A stretch of 32,778 nucleotides of DNA from an uncultured Mailhella sp. (GTDB taxonomy: Bacteria > Desulfobacterota > Desulfovibrionia > Desulfovibrionales > Desulfovibrionaceae): positions 1 through 32,778 of the forward strand of contig CALUUX010000036.1 in assembly GCA_944324085.1 (NCBI GenBank), given 5' to 3'. The position numbers were made by a program, and so were the translations under genes. Positions 8,402 to 17,092 of the stretch are shown here, one piece after another. Positions within the stretch are counted from its first letter, which is position 1; each line of letters opens with the position of its first letter. The notes beneath the pieces are model-generated. The model did not search any database. It was not told the origin of the DNA and was given only the letters and a program-made list of their open reading frames with translations.

Positions 8402-9364
8402 CTACAGCAGCGGCAGAATAATGACGAGAATGGGCAGAACCACCACGAGTTCCAGCGTGGTGAACACCCAGCAGGCATTGGCCAGGTCCAGGTCAAGATT
8501 GAACAGGGACGGGGGAATAAGCGCGTTCATGGCCACGGGCATGGCGGAAAGAATGAACGCGACCTTGAGAGGTAGTCCGTTTTCCACGTTTCCGAGTCCG
8601 GCCAGCGAGGCCAGAGTAGTGATGACGAGGGGAACGAACGCGAATTTGATGAGGGAAATGGCGGCGGACTGGCGCGCGTAGCAGGTCATGCGAGAGAGAC
8701 GCAGTCCCATGCCTATGGACAAGAGGAAGCAGACGGTTCCCGTCACCATGGCGGCGGTGGAGACGACGCCGAGAAACTCCGGACGGGACACGCCGGAAAG
8801 ATTGAGGAAAAGGCCCAGGCCGAGAGCCGCGAGAATGGCGATGAGCACCGGATCGACGCGGAAACGGGGAGCGCGGTCGTCCGGCGCGGAGCCGAAGCTG
8901 CGGGACACGGGAATGGCAACGCCGAAATAGAACATTTCCTCGCACAGCCTGTACAGTGAGGCCATGGCGATGGCCTGCTCGCCGAAGTGCATGACCGCGA
9001 CCAAAGAACCCACCGCGCCGATATTGGTAAAAGTTCCGCAGCAGTACATGCTGCCCGTCTGCGCGCGGGAAAGGCGCATCCAGCGGGAAAAAAGCAGGGC
9101 CAGCGCGCCGCCGCAGATCCAGGCCGCAAGTCCCAGCAGCGGCAGAGAGAGCAGACGCGGATCGGGGGAAGGAAGTCCCCAGAGAGACAGCATGGCGGAA
9201 ACGGGAATGAGCCCGAACATGGCGACCTTCTGAATGAGCAGGCGCAGGGCTCGCAGAGTGGTTTCATTGAGCGGAGACGAGCCGGAGCTCACCCATTGCC
9301 GGAACGCGTATCCGGCGATGAGACTGACAAAGATGATGGTCAGAGTGAGCAGCAGCCGATCCAT
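8402..9364 (-). CDS. AEC-family (auxin efflux carrier-like) transporter
   Basis: This 320-residue membrane protein has about ten hydrophobic segments. Family features include the N-terminal LLTLTIIFVSLIAGYAFR, YCCGTFTNIGAVGSLVA in the middle (the unwound helix region with a conserved Asn) and the C-terminal LSAMPVAMNALIPPSLFNLDLDLAN. AEC carriers move small organic acids such as malate or malonate. The start is uncertain: ATG 9364 fits the family but has no Shine-Dalgarno sequence, while ATG 9439 and a TTG at 9466 are in frame further upstream near a GGGGGAGG. Its place just upstream of dctPQM suggests a shared organic-acid transport theme. Confidence 0.85.
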   Translation of the reverse strand: MDRLLLTLTIIFVSLIAGYAFRQWVSSGSSPLNETTLRALRLLIQKVAMFGLIPVSAMLSLWGLPSPDPRLLSLPLLGLAAWICGGALALLFSRWMRLSRAQTGSMYCCGTFTNIGAVGSLVAVMHFGEQAIAMASLYRLCEEMFYFGVAIPVSRSFGSAPDDRAPRFRVDPVLIAILAALGLGLFLNLSGVSRPEFLGVVSTAAMVTGTVCFLLSIGMGLRLSRMTCYARQSAAISLIKFAFVPLVITTLASLAGLGNVENGLPLKVAFILSAMPVAMNALIPPSLFNLDLDLANACWVFTTLELVVVLPILVIILPLL

Positions 9365-9484
9365 GGCGAAAAGGGAAAAAGTTGCCGCGCGGCTTCTGGC
9401 CCTGTACCGTACAAGGAGAGAGAAAAAACCGGCGGACATCTGCCCGGGATGACTTACCTCCCCCAAAGGAGACAGCTCGGCTCC

Positions 9485-9542
9485 TCCGAACGTCGGTTAT
9501 GCCCCGTTCCGCGTGCGGACCGTGACCTTCTCCGACGTTCCG
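9485..9542 (-). promoter_or_regulatory. Structured leader element of the AEC carrier gene
   Basis: A 9-bp perfect stem (9488-9496 with 9532-9540) encloses a smaller hairpin TCCGC/GCGGA (9508-9519). It falls between the predicted promoter and the start codon. Just downstream on the minus strand, a TCTCC can pair with the purine-rich GGGGGAGG. No riboswitch class was recognised. Confidence 0.35.
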
Positions 9543-9586
9543 CCCTGAGGCGGATGAGAAGACGTTCCGGGAAGACGATTTTTTTC

Positions 9587-9614
9587 AGATTAGTAGGTTT
9601 TTAAAAATTGTCAA
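9587..9614 (-). promoter_or_regulatory. Sigma-70 promoter for the AEC carrier (and perhaps dctPQM)
   Basis: On the minus strand a perfect TTGACA (9614-9609), a 16-nt spacer with an AT-rich tract, and TAATCT (9592-9587). The predicted transcript start near 9580 gives a leader of at least 140 nt. Confidence 0.5.
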
Positions 9615-10194
9615 ATACAGGGAGAGATTTTTTGCGAAGAAAAAAAAGACTGTAAAAGAACAAGTGTTTTATGTGGGTTAGGGAATTTTCAGAGAGAGCC
9701 GTTCTTGCGAAAGTGTACTTTTCGGAAAAAAAAGCGTTTTTGCGTCGCGCGGGGACTCGGCATGAACGGTTGTGCATTCTTTCGCAGTCTTTTTCAGACT
9801 AGGGGACGGACAAGAAGCGAGACCCCCTGCGGTCTGACGACGTTCTCATGACGCGCGCGTTGTGAACTCGGCGTCGTCTGTTCAGCAGATAGAACGCCGG
9901 TTCATGCGGCGGAGTTCGTTTTTCTCCGTCTTTGTCAGACGACGGAGCGTCCCCGCCGCATGGGCCTGTCTTGTCTCCTGCCATTTTCTGTACGAGATCG
10001 GGCAGGGTCTGCGTTTTCTGCCGAAGGGCGAGGGGGGAGAAGCGGAATTCTGGTAGAACGCAACGACGAAATGCGCGTCTGAGCAGCCGAGCCGCGACGC
10101 GGAACAGGAAAGAAGCTGAAGGCTCTTTCGGTGACGCTTTCAAGAAGCATGCCGACGAAGCGGAGGGAGGAGCGTGGCGTTTTTCTCCGTTGCG
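9615..10194. other. Long non-coding stretch with inverted repeats
   Basis: About 580 nt without a convincing gene; open frames here lack ribosome binding sites and recognisable protein features. The part from 9615 to 9745 is AT-rich. At 9832-9947 three related segments can form alternative stems: GACGACG (9836-9842) or CAGACGACG (9936-9944) with CGTCGTCTG (9872-9880), and also CTCCGTC/GACGGAG (9924-9930 with 9941-9947). A small RNA is possible but unproven. Confidence 0.4.
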
Positions 10195-11682
10195 CTACTT
10201 TTTTTCTTCCAGGCGTTTCATTTTCTTGATGGTCTCCGTAGTGGAGTATCCTTCGAGTCTGGAAAGCGTGATCGCCTTTCCGCCGTAGCCTTCCACGAAC
10301 TGGGCTTCGGGCCAGCGATCGATGGTGTAGCCCTCTTTCATGATGAAATCGGGTCGTATGGCGTCTACGAGGGGAAGGGCCGTGTCGTCGTCGAACATGA
10401 TGACGAAGTCCACGAATTCCAGCGAGGCGAGCAGCAGGGCGCGGGTCTTTTCATCCTGAACGGGACGTTCCGGCCCTTTCAGCCTTTTGATGGAGGCGTC
10501 GGTGTTCAGACCGACCATGAGCACGTCGCACTGCTGGCGCGCCTGCATGAGCGAATGAAGGTGCCCCTGATGCAGCAGATCGAAACAGCCGTTGGTGAAG
10601 CCTACCTTTCGGCCGTGTTCGCGGCACTGGGCCGCAATGGCCGCGGCCTCGTGGCGGCTGACGATCTTGCTTTTCTGCTTCCAGCCGAGGCCGGAGGAGC
10701 TGCGTCTGCGTGAAAGGGCGTCGAGTATTTCCTGGGCGGTCACGCAGGAGGTGCCGAGTTTGCCCACGGCTACCCCGGATGCGACGTTGGCCAGCTTCAT
10801 GGCGTCCTGAATGTCCGCTCCGGCGGCGAGAGACGCGCCAAAGGCCGCGAGCGAGGTGTCGCCCGCGCCGGAGACGTCGAAGACTTCGCGCGCTTCCGTG
10901 GGGATCTGGAACACCTCGTCGGGGCGCGCGGCGGACACGAAGGCCATGCCGTGCTCGCTCAGGGTGACGAGAAGATTCTGGATGTCGTGTTTGCGGAAAA
11001 GTTTGTTTGCGCCTTCCCGGAGTTTGTCCTGAAAGTCCGGCTCGGAAGGATGACAGGCCATGCCGGTGGCCTGATTGAATTCCTTGAGATTGGGCTTGAC
11101 CACGGTGGCTCCGGCGTATTTGGCGTAGTCGTCGCCCTTGGGGTCGATGATGACGGGTTTCTGCGCCGCCGCGCAGGCCGCAATGACGCGTCGGCAGCGT
11201 TCCGGGGAGAGCAGCCCCTTGGCATAGTCGGAAAGGAGAACGATATCCGCTTCCTTCACGCGTTGTTCCAGTTCGTCGTCAAGAATGTCGTCGGCGCATT
11301 GAAAACGGCGTTCGTTGTCGATGCGCAGAAGATGACTGTTGCCCGCGATGACGCGGGTTTTTTCAATGGTGGGAAAGCCGGGGATCACCAGCGCGGACGC
11401 GTGATCGCAGACGGCTTCCAGCAGAGCGCGCACTTCCCGGCCGGCGGCGTCGTCCCCCACAAGGCAGAGAATGTCGGCCGAGCAGCCGAGACTTCTCAGG
11501 TTGGCCACCACGTTGCCCGCGCCTCCGAGCATTTTTTTTTCGCTCTGAAAATTGAAGACGGGCACGGGAGCTTCGGGAGAGATGCGCTCCACCTTTCCAT
11601 AAAGGAAGTGGTCAAGCATCACGTCGCCGACGCATAATACTCTGATGTTCGCATAGGCCTTGACGATGGTAGAAAGCAGCAT
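10195..11682 (-). CDS. hldE: Bifunctional heptose-7-phosphate kinase / heptose-1-phosphate adenylyltransferase
   Basis: This 495-residue fusion makes ADP-heptose for the LPS inner core. The N-terminal ribokinase-like (PfkB) domain (1-330) shows GGAGNVVANL (53-62), DPKGDDYAKYAGATVVKPN and the catalytic SGAGDT (271-276). The C-terminal nucleotidyltransferase domain (about 355-495) shows GFTNGCFDLLHQGH (361-374) and ends with the KEGYTIDRWPEAQFVEGYGG region. The start follows AAAGGAAAA. It is the E. coli-type fused form; gmhA, gmhB and hldD are not adjacent. It is divergent from yedF. Confidence 0.96.
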   Translation of the reverse strand: MLLSTIVKAYANIRVLCVGDVMLDHFLYGKVERISPEAPVPVFNFQSEKKMLGGAGNVVANLRSLGCSADILCLVGDDAAGREVRALLEAVCDHASALVIPGFPTIEKTRVIAGNSHLLRIDNERRFQCADDILDDELEQRVKEADIVLLSDYAKGLLSPERCRRVIAACAAAQKPVIIDPKGDDYAKYAGATVVKPNLKEFNQATGMACHPSEPDFQDKLREGANKLFRKHDIQNLLVTLSEHGMAFVSAARPDEVFQIPTEAREVFDVSGAGDTSLAAFGASLAAGADIQDAMKLANVASGVAVGKLGTSCVTAQEILDALSRRRSSSGLGWKQKSKIVSRHEAAAIAAQCREHGRKVGFTNGCFDLLHQGHLHSLMQARQQCDVLMVGLNTDASIKRLKGPERPVQDEKTRALLLASLEFVDFVIMFDDDTALPLVDAIRPDFIMKEGYTIDRWPEAQFVEGYGGKAITLSRLEGYSTTETIKKMKRLEEKK

Positions 11683-11724
11683 GTTTTTTCCTTTGAAAAG
11701 GCTGAGCCGGGGACGGCCGCCTCA

Positions 11725-11753
11725 ACCATAGCAGTCGGAAAACGCGAAGTAAA
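11725..11753 (-). promoter_or_regulatory. Possible promoter for hldE
   Basis: On the minus strand TTTACT (11753-11748), a 17-nt spacer and TATGGT (11730-11725), each 4 of 6 consensus bases. It lies about 45 nt before the hldE start. Confidence 0.4.
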
Positions 11754-11930
11754 GGCGGGCGCGTTCTTGCCTCGTCGGCGAAAAGCCGTTAATCCGTGGG
11801 CATGACGGACGAGAGTTTCGAAGGAAACGACGGACTGTCGACGCGGAAACGAGCGTCGGCAGGCGCGCCTTCGATCCGCTTTTCGGGCGTCGTGCGGCGA
11901 TGTCCGCAACGGTTAACAAGGAGAATTGTC

Positions 11931-12542
11931 ATGGCTGAAGCGCTGGATTGTCGAGGTTTGGTGTGTCCGGAACCGGTTATCCGTACCCGCGCGCTCTTGC
12001 AGAGCTCGCCGGAAGAGGTGGAAGTGCTGGTGGATAACGCTCCGGCTTCGGAGAACGTAAGTCGGCTGCTGGCGAAAAGCGGCTACGCGCCGCAGGTGGA
12101 GCGTCGGGAAGAAAAATTGTGGGCCGTGACGGCGAGTCGGGCCGGAGTTTCCTGCGCGGCGGCGGAGGAAGTGATTGCCGCGGCCGGCAATGGCGAGGAA
12201 AAGCCCTGCCGCACGCTGGTGTTTTTGAGCTCCGACACCGTGGGCAGCGGCAGCGACGAACTCGGCGGTCGACTTATGGCCAATTTTCTCGCCACGCTGC
12301 CGGAAATGGGGTCGAATCTGTGGCGCGTCGTTATGGTGAACGGCGGCGTGCGGCTTGCCTCCACTCCCGGTCCCTGCCTGGACGCGCTGAAGAAACTGGA
12401 AGCGAACGGCGTGAGTTTGCTGGTCTGCGGCACGTGTCTGGACTACTATCATCTGCTCGACAAGAAGCAGGTGGGGGAAACCACCAATATGCTGGACATT
12501 GTGACCAGCCTTGACCTTGCCGACAAGGTTATCCGCGTCTGA
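11931..12542 (+). CDS. yedF: YedF-type sulfurtransferase-like protein (TusA domain plus DsrE-like domain)
   Basis: This 203-residue protein has an N-terminal TusA/SirA domain (1-70) with LDCRGLVCPEPVIRT, the Cys12-Pro-x-Pro active site of sulfur-relay proteins. A C-terminal DsrE/F-like domain (about 95-203) carries SSDTVGSGSDELGGRLMANFL and LVCGTCLDYY. This two-domain form corresponds to the YedF family linked by genome co-occurrence to selenium metabolism; its biochemical role is not established. AAGGAG lies 7 nt before ATG 11931; the frame is open further upstream but those codons lack a start signal. It is monocistronic, ending at a strong terminator. Confidence 0.88.
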   Translation: MAEALDCRGLVCPEPVIRTRALLQSSPEEVEVLVDNAPASENVSRLLAKSGYAPQVERREEKLWAVTASRAGVSCAAAEEVIAAAGNGEEKPCRTLVFLSSDTVGSGSDELGGRLMANFLATLPEMGSNLWRVVMVNGGVRLASTPGPCLDALKKLEANGVSLLVCGTCLDYYHLLDKKQVGETTNMLDIVTSLDLADKVIRV

Positions 12543-12615
12543 GCGGCGCGGTTTGAAAGAGAGATCCTCTTTCCGTGCGGTGCGGCGGTTCTGACCGCGG
12601 CGCCACAGACAAGAG

Positions 12616-12659
12616 AAGAGGCCGTCCGAAACGTTGCGTTGTCGAACGGCCTCTTTTTT
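12616..12659 (+). terminator. Intrinsic terminator after yedF
   Basis: AAGAGGCCGT (12616-12625) pairs with ACGGCCTCTT (12646-12655), with additional CGA/TCG pairing inside the loop, followed by a T-run. Confidence 0.88.
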
Positions 12660-12727
12660 GATGCGTTGCGCGTTTTCGTCGAGGCCCGGCGTTTGCGGAA
12701 GAAGCGCGGGCGCGAGCCTTTGTCACG

Positions 12728-15373
12728 CTACTTGGTTCTCGGATGCTTCAGCGCAGCCTGCGCCGCGGCCAGACGGGCGATGGGAATGCGGTACGGCGAG
12801 CAGCTCACGAGGTCGAGTCCGGCCAGGTGGCAGAACTCCACGGAGCTGGGATCGCCGCCGTGTTCGCCGCAGATGCCGATCATGAGTCCGGGTCTTGTTT
12901 TCCGTCCCTCCTCGATGGCGATTTCCATGAGTCGGCCCACGCCCTTGCGATCGAGCACGGCGAAGGGATTGTCCTTCAGGATGTGCTGATTGATGTATAC
13001 GGGCAGGAATTTGCCTTCGGCGTCGTCCCGGCTGAAGCCGAAGCAAGTCTGCGTGAGGTCGTTGGTGCCGAAGCTGAAGAATTCCGCCGATTCCGCGATT
13101 TCTCCGGCGAGCAGAGCCGCGCGGGGAAGTTCGATCATGCTGCCGCACAGGTAGGGGAATTCCACCTTGTGCAGAGCCATGCATTCCTTGGCGATGCGGT
13201 CGCAGCGTTGCTTGAGAATGGCCATTTCCGCAAGACTGATGGTGAGCGGAATCTCGATTTCCGGCCGAGGGGTGTAACCGTCGCGCGTGAGGCGCGAAGC
13301 CGCGTTGAAGATGGCGTACATCTGCATTTCGTACACTTCGGGATAGGTGATGCCGAGTCGGCATCCGCGATGTCCCATCATGGGATTGACTTCGTGCAGT
13401 CTTTCCACCTGAGCGAGCAGACGTTCCTTTTCCGCCAGCAGCTCGGGGTTGTCGCCGCGCACGCGCAGTTCCGTGGTTTCCACCAGCAGCTTTTCCAGGC
13501 TGGGCAGGAATTCGTGCAGCGGCGGGTCGAGCAGACGTATGCACACGGGCAGACCGTTCATGGCCTTGAGAATGCCGTAGAAATCGTTTTCCTGCATGAT
13601 CTGGAGCGGCAGCAGTGCGGCGGAACGTTCTTCGGTGGTTTCGGCCAGAATCATCTTTTGCACATAGGGCAGGCGTTCCTGCGCCATGAACATGTGTTCC
13701 GTGCGGGTGAGGCCGATGCCTTCGGCGCCGAAGCGGCGGGACTTTTCCGCGTCTTCGGGCGTGTCGGCGTTGGCGCGCACCTCAAGGTCGCGCACTTCAT
13801 CGGCCCAGCCGAGAATGGTCTGGTATTCGTGGGAAAGTTCCGGATCCTTGAGCGGAACGGCGCCGAGAATCACGCGCCCCGTGGTGCCGTCGATGGAGAT
13901 GAGGTCTCCCTTCTTGACCACGGTGTCTCCCACGGAGAATTCCTGTCTGTCGTAATCGACCTTCACGGCTTCGCAGCCGCACACGCAGGGCTTGCCCATG
14001 CCGCGGGTCACCACGGCGGCGTGACTGGTCATGCCGCCCCGGCTGGTGAGAATGCCTTGAGCCAGCACGATGCCGTGAATGTCGTCGGGCGTGGTTTCCA
14101 CGCGCACGAGAATGACCTTCGCGCCCATGCGGCCCAGATGTTCGGCCTCATTGGCGTCGAACACCACGGAACCGAACGCCGCGCCCGGCGAGGCCGCCAG
14201 GCCCGTGGCCAGCACGTGGGGATTGGCGGAGCTGTCGATCTGCCGATGCAGCACGTTGGCGAGATGTTCGGGGTCGATGCGGAGAATGGCTTCCTTCTTG
14301 TCGATGAGGCCTTCGTCCACCATGTCGCAGGCGATCTTCAGCGCGGCCTGAGCCGTGCGTTTGCCGTTGCGCGTCTGAAGAATGAAGAGTCTGCCTCGCT
14401 CGATGGTGAGCTCGATGTCCTGCATGTCGCGATAATGGGTTTCCAGCGTCTCCGCAATGTTGCGGAACTGCTCATAGATGTCGGGCATGTCTTCGGCGAG
14501 ATTGGCGATGGGCTTCGGCGTGCGCACGCCGGCCACCACGTCTTCGCCCTGCGCGTTGACGAGATATTCGCCGTAGAGCTTCTTTTCGCCCGTGGAAGGA
14601 TTGCGGGTAAAGGCCACGCCGCTGCCGGAAGTGTCGCCCATGTTGCCGAAGACCATGGACTGAATGTTCACGGCCGTGCCGAGATTGTGGTCGATTTTGT
14701 TGATGGTGCGGTAGACGATGGCCCGGTGATTGTTCCACGAACGGAACACCGCCTCTATGGCGAGCAGAAGCTGTTCATGCACGTCTTCGGGGAAGTCCTT
14801 TCCCACTTCCTGCCGGTACAGCTCCTTGTAGCGGGCGATGACGGTTTCCAGCGATTCCACGCTGAGTTCCTGATCGAGTTTCACGCCCTGCGCGGCCTTC
14901 TGTTCCTGCAGGATGCGTTCGAACTTTTCCTTGGAAACTTCCATGACCACGTCGGAGAACATCTGGATGAAGCGGCGGTAGGTGTCGCAGGCGAACCAGA
15001 GATTGTTCGTGAGTCTGGCCAGCGCGGGGAACGTCACCTTGTTCAGGCCGAGATTGAGGATGGTGTCCATCATGCCGGGCATGGAGAACACCGCGCCGGA
15101 GCGGACCGAAAGCAGCAGCGGGTCGCGTTCGTCTCCGAAACGCTTGCCCACCTTTTCTTCCACCCTGGCGAGAGCCGTCATCACCTCGTCCACCAGACCT
15201 TCAGGCAGGGCTCCGCCGTGAGCGTAGTAGTCGCGACAGGCGTCGGTGGAAATGGTCATGCCGTAGGGCACGGGAAGGCCGAGATTGGTCATCTCCGCCA
15301 GATTGGCTCCCTTGCCGCCCAGCAGACTCTTCATCTGTGCATTCCCTTCATGGAACAGATACACGTACCGCAT
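12728..15373 (-). CDS. ppdK: Pyruvate, phosphate dikinase
   Basis: This 881-residue enzyme interconverts pyruvate + ATP + Pi with PEP + AMP + PPi. The N-terminal ATP-grasp domain shows KGANLAEMTNLGLPVPYG and SVRSGAVFSMPGMMDTILNLG. The swivelling phosphohistidine domain has GGMTSHAAVVTRGMGKPC with catalytic His451. The C-terminal PEP/pyruvate barrel ends with CGEHGG (catalytic Cys835), then LDLVSCSPYRIPIARLAAAQA. The length matches the family (about 875-890). ATG 15373 follows AAGGAGAG; the frame is open to 15592 but that part crosses the regulatory palindrome. It is divergent from alaA. In anaerobes it supports gluconeogenic PEP formation or a PPi-linked glycolysis. Confidence 0.97.
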   Translation of the reverse strand: MRYVYLFHEGNAQMKSLLGGKGANLAEMTNLGLPVPYGMTISTDACRDYYAHGGALPEGLVDEVMTALARVEEKVGKRFGDERDPLLLSVRSGAVFSMPGMMDTILNLGLNKVTFPALARLTNNLWFACDTYRRFIQMFSDVVMEVSKEKFERILQEQKAAQGVKLDQELSVESLETVIARYKELYRQEVGKDFPEDVHEQLLLAIEAVFRSWNNHRAIVYRTINKIDHNLGTAVNIQSMVFGNMGDTSGSGVAFTRNPSTGEKKLYGEYLVNAQGEDVVAGVRTPKPIANLAEDMPDIYEQFRNIAETLETHYRDMQDIELTIERGRLFILQTRNGKRTAQAALKIACDMVDEGLIDKKEAILRIDPEHLANVLHRQIDSSANPHVLATGLAASPGAAFGSVVFDANEAEHLGRMGAKVILVRVETTPDDIHGIVLAQGILTSRGGMTSHAAVVTRGMGKPCVCGCEAVKVDYDRQEFSVGDTVVKKGDLISIDGTTGRVILGAVPLKDPELSHEYQTILGWADEVRDLEVRANADTPEDAEKSRRFGAEGIGLTRTEHMFMAQERLPYVQKMILAETTEERSAALLPLQIMQENDFYGILKAMNGLPVCIRLLDPPLHEFLPSLEKLLVETTELRVRGDNPELLAEKERLLAQVERLHEVNPMMGHRGCRLGITYPEVYEMQMYAIFNAASRLTRDGYTPRPEIEIPLTISLAEMAILKQRCDRIAKECMALHKVEFPYLCGSMIELPRAALLAGEIAESAEFFSFGTNDLTQTCFGFSRDDAEGKFLPVYINQHILKDNPFAVLDRKGVGRLMEIAIEEGRKTRPGLMIGICGEHGGDPSSVEFCHLAGLDLVSCSPYRIPIARLAAAQAALKHPRTK

Positions 15374-15523
15374 AAGGCCGCTCTCCTTTATCGCTAGAGG
15401 GTGACAGGGCTTTGCTTCAGAATACGAAACTCCGTCTCCTCGGTCAATACGGGGAAGAAATTTTACCAGACTTGTGCGGCTCGGAGATATAAAAAAACGT
15501 ATTTCTCCCGTTATTCGGAGTAA

Positions 15524-15557
15524 AATCGCAGGCGCGAAACGTTTCGCTCCTGCGATT
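15524..15557. promoter_or_regulatory. 34-bp palindrome between ppdK and alaA
   Basis: The arms 15524-15540 and 15541-15557 are complementary with a single mismatch, centred on GCGAAAC/GTTTCGC. There is no loop and no adjacent T-run in either direction, so an operator (or a hairpin in the ppdK leader) is more likely than a terminator. It lies 150 nt upstream of ppdK. Confidence 0.5.
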
Positions 15558-15696
15558 ATGCGTGTTTTGTCGTGGCCTGGAAAAAACGGCAAGAGGATGT
15601 TTCTTGTGGAAAGTCCGTTCCTGACTCAGAGGTCGGACATGGGACGAGCGGTGGAAAAAAGGAGCTCCTGAAAGGGGAACCCTGTGGAATCCGATG

Positions 15697-15741
15697 AAAA
15701 ATTTTTCGAAATTGACGCGCTTTTTCTTTGCGTCCGCAAAG
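15697..15741 (+). promoter_or_regulatory. Upstream region of alaA: A/T tract, TTGACG box and 16-bp dyad
   Basis: A5T5 (15697-15706), then TTGACG (15712-15717), then a perfect dyad CTTTGCG-TC-CGCAAAG (15726-15741) where the spacer and -10 box should be. No good -10 hexamer is visible at 16-18 nt. The dyad could be a repressor or activator site over the promoter. Confidence 0.4.
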
Positions 15742-15826
15742 AATAGTGCTACGGTCAGCTTCATGACGCCCTTTGCGCCGGCGCAAGATTTCATAGACAA
15801 GAGGCGTAACAGCCCGGGAGTAAACG

Positions 15827-17041
15827 ATGAGGACGTTTTCCAAATCCAGCAAACTGGATAATGTGCTTTACGACGTGCGCGGACCCGTCGTGGACGAAGC
15901 CGCCCGCATGGAAGAGAGCGGCATGAAGATTCTGAAGCTGAACATCGGCAACCCCGCGCCGTTCGGCTTTTCCGCGCCGGAAGAAGTCATTTTCGATATG
16001 CGTGATTCCATCGTGAATTCGCAGGGATATTCGGAGTCCCGCGGCATTTTTTCGGCCAGAAAGGCCATCATGCAGTACGCCCAGATCAAGCATATCCCCA
16101 ATGTGACCATGAAGGATATTTACACGGGCAACGGCGCGAGCGAGCTGATTCAGCTTTCCATGCAGGCTCTGCTCAACAACGGCGACGAAATTCTTATCCC
16201 GTCTCCCGATTATCCGCTCTGGACGGCCTGCGCCAATCTGGCGGGCGGCAAGGCCGTGCACTATATATGCGACGAGCAGTCCGACTGGTACCCCGACCTG
16301 GAGGACATGGAAAGCAAGATCACCGACAGAACCAAGGCTCTTGTCATCATCAATCCCAACAACCCCACGGGCGCGCTGTATCCCGTGGAAGTGCTCGAGC
16401 GCATCGTGGACATTGCCAGACGGCATGAACTCATCATTTTTTCCGATGAAATTTACGATCGTCTCGTCATGGACGGGGAAAAGCACGTTTCCATCGCGTC
16501 TCTTGCGCCCGATCTTTTCTGCGTGACCTTCAGCGGTTTGTCCAAGTCGCACATGGTGTGCGGTTTCCGCGTGGGCTGGATGATTCTGAGCGGCAACAAG
16601 GCTGTGGCCTCAGACTACATCGCGGGCGTCAACATGCTTTCCAACATGCGTCTGTGTTCCAACGTGCCGGGACAGTCCATCATTCAGACGGCCCTTGGAG
16701 GCTACCAAAGCGTCAATGAATACATCGTTCCCGGCGGCCGCATTTATGAGCAGCGCAATTTCATCTATGAGGCTCTCAACAGCGTGCCGGGCATTTCCGC
16801 CACCAAGCCCAAGGCGGCGTTCTACATTTTCCCCAAAATAGACACCGAACGCTATCATATTGTCGACGACACCCAGTTCGCGCTCGACTGTCTGCGGGAG
16901 ACTCGCATTTTGTTCGTGCCCGGGTCCGGTTTCAACTGGAAGAAGCCGGATCATTTCCGCATCGTGTATCTGCCGCGCATTTCCATTCTGGAAGAAGCGG
17001 TGGACAAGCTGGCCGCGTTCCTGCGCGATTATCGCCGGTAG
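15827..17041 (+). CDS. alaA: Alanine aminotransferase (AlaA type)
   Basis: This 404-residue class I/II PLP enzyme aminates pyruvate to alanine using glutamate. It closely follows E. coli AlaA (YfbQ) from end to end: SSKLDNVLYDVRGPVVDEA, LKLNIGNPAPFGFSAP, GYSESRGIFSARKAIMQ, SPDYPLWTA and INPNNPTG (175-182). The PLP-contacting Asp207/Tyr210 are in SDEIYD, and the Schiff-base Lys240 is in FSGLSKSH. LCSNVPGQSIIQTALGGYQS also matches. GGGAG lies just before the ATG. It is monocistronic, divergent from ppdK, and ends in a terminator. With ppdK it forms a pyruvate node: one enzyme drains pyruvate to PEP, the other to alanine. Confidence 0.96.
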   Translation: MRTFSKSSKLDNVLYDVRGPVVDEAARMEESGMKILKLNIGNPAPFGFSAPEEVIFDMRDSIVNSQGYSESRGIFSARKAIMQYAQIKHIPNVTMKDIYTGNGASELIQLSMQALLNNGDEILIPSPDYPLWTACANLAGGKAVHYICDEQSDWYPDLEDMESKITDRTKALVIINPNNPTGALYPVEVLERIVDIARRHELIIFSDEIYDRLVMDGEKHVSIASLAPDLFCVTFSGLSKSHMVCGFRVGWMILSGNKAVASDYIAGVNMLSNMRLCSNVPGQSIIQTALGGYQSVNEYIVPGGRIYEQRNFIYEALNSVPGISATKPKAAFYIFPKIDTERYHIVDDTQFALDCLRETRILFVPGSGFNWKKPDHFRIVYLPRISILEEAVDKLAAFLRDYRR

Positions 17042-17092
17042 GCGAACACGCCCGGCCGACGCCAATGACGCGGGCGGCCGTGGCCATCCTTG

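Noticed and set aside
7170..8681. 503-codon plus-strand frame opposite dctP
   Set aside because: Shadow of dctP and the intergenic region; it runs through the dctP-dctQ terminator and has no domain.
9799..10143. Minus-strand 114-codon frame in the long gene-free stretch
   Set aside because: No ribosome binding site, Arg/Pro-rich random-looking translation, and it overlaps the alternative RNA stems.
12743..15397. 884-codon open frame on the plus strand opposite ppdK
   Set aside because: It is the antisense shadow of a highly conserved enzyme gene in GC-rich DNA; the translation is low-complexity (His/Gly/Phe-rich) with no recognisable domain.
15600..15690. GTGGAAAGTCCG resembling the conserved core of RNase P RNA
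   Set aside because: The second conserved RNase P block and the overall fold were not found nearby; a chance match.
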